Assembly: GCF_039536325.1 (NCBI RefSeq)
Contig: NZ_BAAAYO010000020.1
Coordinates: 1-64,000 of the forward strand
Reading direction: 5' to 3'
Length of the DNA: 64,000 nt
DNA from: Paenibacillus_AB hodogayensis
GTDB lineage: Bacteria > Bacillota > Bacilli > Paenibacillales > NBRC-103111
The notes under the pieces were generated by a model, which saw only the letters and a program-made list of their open reading frames with translations, had not been told where the DNA came from and did not search any database. Shown here in pieces: positions 62,355-64,000 of the stretch (the stretch's first letter is position 1; the number at the start of each line of letters is the position of its first letter). The translations under genes were made by a program, and so were the position numbers.

Positions 62355-63404
62355 TTACGGGTATACCGGCGTAAACGCCAGCCCCGTCGCTTCGTCCCAG
62401 CCCATCATCAGGTTCAAGTTCTGTACGGCCTGCCCGGCCGCGCCCTTGACCAGATTGTCAATGACAGAAATAACCGTCACCCGGTTCGTCCGCGAATCGA
62501 CGGATACGCCGATGTCGCAATAGTTGGAGCCGTATACTTCTTTCGTTGCCGGCCATTTGCCGACCGGGCGCACGCGTACGAAGGGACGTCCTTCGTAATA
62601 GTGGCGGAACAGCTCCAGCACGTCCTCGTCCGTCCTAGCCTGCTTCAGCTTGGCATAGCTCGTTACCAAAATACCCCGGGTCATCGGCAGCAAATGCGTA
62701 GTAAACGTAATCGTAACGTCTTCGCCAGCTACCCGGCTGAGCGTCTGTTCGATTTCCGGTGTATGCTGATGCTTGTTCACTTTATAAGCGAATGTACTTT
62801 CGTTGATTTCCGAGTAGTGATAAGCAAGGCCAAGGCCCCGCCCGGCTCCAGATACTCCTGTCTTGGCGTCAGAGATAATCGTCTCCGGATCGATCCAGCC
62901 TTCCTTAAGCAGCGGCACAAGACCGAGCGCCGTCGCCGTCGGGAAGCAGCCGGGGTTGGCGATCAGGTCGGCGCCGCGAACGTCGCTGCCGAATACTTCG
63001 CACAAGCCGTATACGGCGCGGTCCAAGTAAGCCGGATCGGCCGGCTTTTTCTTGTACCACTGCTCGTATACGTCTCCCCGCTTCAGACGAAGGTCGCCGG
63101 ATACGTCGATGACTTTCAAACCGGCCTCTATCAGCTTAGGCGAAAGCTCCGTACTTACGCCGTGCGGAGTCGCCAGAAAGACGACGTCCGCTTTGCCCCG
63201 AATCGCCTCAACGTCGATGGCCTCCAAACGATCGGTAATAATCTCCGATAAATGAGGGTAACCCTCCGCATATAAAGCTCCTGCATTGGAAGAAGAAATA
63301 ACCGAGGTCAACTCTACTTCCGGATGCTGCAACAACAACCGGATCAATTCGACTCCGCCATAGCCTGTCGAGCCTATGATGGCAGCCCGTAATTTGCCGC
63401 TCAT
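62355..63404 (-). CDS. argC: N-acetyl-gamma-glutamyl-phosphate reductase ArgC
   Basis: NADPH-dependent reduction of acetylglutamyl phosphate to the semialdehyde. 349 aa. Nucleotide-binding IIGSTGYGGVELIRLL at the start and the catalytic Cys in ANPGCFPTATALGL. ATG 63404 has GGGGAGG 7 nt upstream; the frame is open 56 codons further but that covers the promoter region. First gene of argCJBDFGH. Confidence 0.97.
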   Translation of the reverse strand: MSGKLRAAIIGSTGYGGVELIRLLLQHPEVELTSVISSSNAGALYAEGYPHLSEIITDRLEAIDVEAIRGKADVVFLATPHGVSTELSPKLIEAGLKVIDVSGDLRLKRGDVYEQWYKKKPADPAYLDRAVYGLCEVFGSDVRGADLIANPGCFPTATALGLVPLLKEGWIDPETIISDAKTGVSGAGRGLGLAYHYSEINESTFAYKVNKHQHTPEIEQTLSRVAGEDVTITFTTHLLPMTRGILVTSYAKLKQARTDEDVLELFRHYYEGRPFVRVRPVGKWPATKEVYGSNYCDIGVSVDSRTNRVTVISVIDNLVKGAAGQAVQNLNLMMGWDEATGLAFTPVYP

Positions 63405-63469
63405 ATGAAAACCTCCCCTATTCAAACTTTGCTTCTCCGCCGTCTCCTCCAGATGCCGTTCCGCACGAA

Positions 63470-63512
63470 ACATATGCATCATTATACATTTCCAAGAATA
63501 ATAATTCAATGG
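63470..63512 (-). promoter_or_regulatory. arg operon promoter with two ARG-box-like sites
   Basis: On the minus strand -35 TTGAAT (63504-63509) and -10 TATAAT (63481-63486) are 17 bp apart, placing the start near 63475 and a leader of about 70 nt. ATTGAATTATTATTCTT (about 63494-63510) covers the -35 and AATGTATAATGATGCATA (about 63472-63489) covers the -10; both resemble the ArgR/AhrC box. Arginine-dependent repression is thus expected. Confidence 0.75.
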
Positions 63513-64000
63513 TTTTTTTCGTGCCAAAGCACTCGCCAATAAGGGCTCTGGGCCTTCCCAAACCGCGCTCAATCTGAGGGCTTGAGGTTGTTCCGCTGGC
63601 CCTCCCGGTTACTTTAAAGCGATTTTGTGCTTGCGGAAACACCCGCCTGCGCATCGGCGGCGAGCGGTACTTTATTAAGCGGAATTTTTACCGGCTTATC
63701 TGCGAGGATAACCTTGGGATACACTCTTCATCGATCATACGGAATATTGCCGGCAACTGCAATAGCCGGATCTTGGTCGGCGCAATTTCATCGCCCGCAG
63801 CGCCTGATTTTGTGAGAAATTTGTGAGTCAGCCGGGCCTAGGCGGTCGTCATGTTCAAACATCGTTCGGCAGTTTGTCTCATTCCTGGATTAGTCGCCAT
63901 GAAGAATACCCCGACAGCAGGAGCATTCCTTTCCACTGCGGGGTACTTTTTTGATTGTGCCTGCATTCTGAGATCCGACAGACCGTTCACGCCTAAGGGG
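63513..64000. other. Gene-poor right end
   Basis: No confident gene in about 490 bp. A -35/-10 pair on the minus strand (TTGCAG 63757-63762, TATGAT 63734-63739, spacing 17) could be a second upstream arg promoter or serve a 36-codon frame at 63614-63724 (GTG start, weak ribosome site). The plus strand shows only short frames. Confidence 0.4.
63906..63952 (+). terminator. Plus-strand terminator without an obvious gene
   Basis: TACCCCGACAG pairs with CACTGCGGGGTA (imperfect) and is followed by CTTTTTTG. It points to the right. No plus-strand gene ends nearby in the window, so it may end a small untranslated RNA or serve as a leader attenuator for a gene beyond the edge. Confidence 0.75.

Overview
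This window looks like a chromosomal segment from a member of the Paenibacillaceae (Paenibacillus/Cohnella type, Bacillota). The inference rests on sigma-A-type promoters, strong GGAGG ribosome binding sites, frequent GTG/TTG starts, a moderately high GC content, and gene orders typical of Bacilli: pcrB-pcrA-ligA, uvrB-uvrA, ftsE-ftsX-ctpB-minJ and argCJBDFGH. No species call is possible from the sequence alone. No phage, insertion sequence, CRISPR array or tRNA gene was found. The only decayed mobile-type gene is a small Rpn-nuclease remnant.

Layout. 1-400: the 5' end of a 16S rRNA gene on the minus strand with its leader and promoter. 0.4-6.5 kb: ligA, pcrA and pcrB (minus) with a LexA-like box at the promoter, and a PspC-domain protein. 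6.8-9.3 kb: thyA-dfrA, a methyltransferase and a degenerate GIY-YIG protein with an unusual duplicated promoter. 9.3-18.4 kb: a polysaccharide-degradation island with a GntR regulator fused to a sugar-binding-protein fold, a solute-binding lipoprotein under a cre site, a very large heparinase II/III-type lyase and an esterase-like hydrolase. 18.4-22.5 kb: a Gld-like ABC exporter operon. 22.7-25.4 kb: metE under a cobalamin riboswitch. 25.4-28.2 kb: an Rpn remnant, a small hypothetical gene, and a MarR/MFS efflux pair with palindromic operators. 28.3-32.5 kb: a double-module U32 protein, a phosphoesterase and a PfkB sugar kinase.

The most striking region is 32.6-39.7 kb. An operon encodes a large membrane-anchored FG-GAP-repeat protein, a carrier protein, a class II aminoacyl-tRNA-synthetase-like amino acid:[carrier protein] ligase, a DltD-like SGNH protein, a 36-residue DltX-like membrane peptide ending in FIYEGF, and a DltB-like MBOAT acyltransferase. 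This is the layout of the D-alanylation (dlt) system, but the NRPS-type adenylation enzyme DltA is replaced by a synthetase-like ligase. I infer a system that loads an amino acid (glycine or alanine is the family precedent) on the carrier, passes it across the membrane and esterifies an extracellular polymer.

39.9-47.2 kb: a small membrane protein, uvrBA with a LexA box exactly at the promoter, and a motAB-type stator pair. 47.2-55 kb: the ftsE-ftsX-(coiled-coil M23 peptidase)-ctpB-minJ division/cell-wall cluster and a VanW/G5 protein. 55.1-63.5 kb: the complete arginine operon argCJBDFGH with two ARG-box-like sites on its promoter. The last ~490 bases carry no confident gene, only a clear plus-strand terminator and a weak small reading frame.
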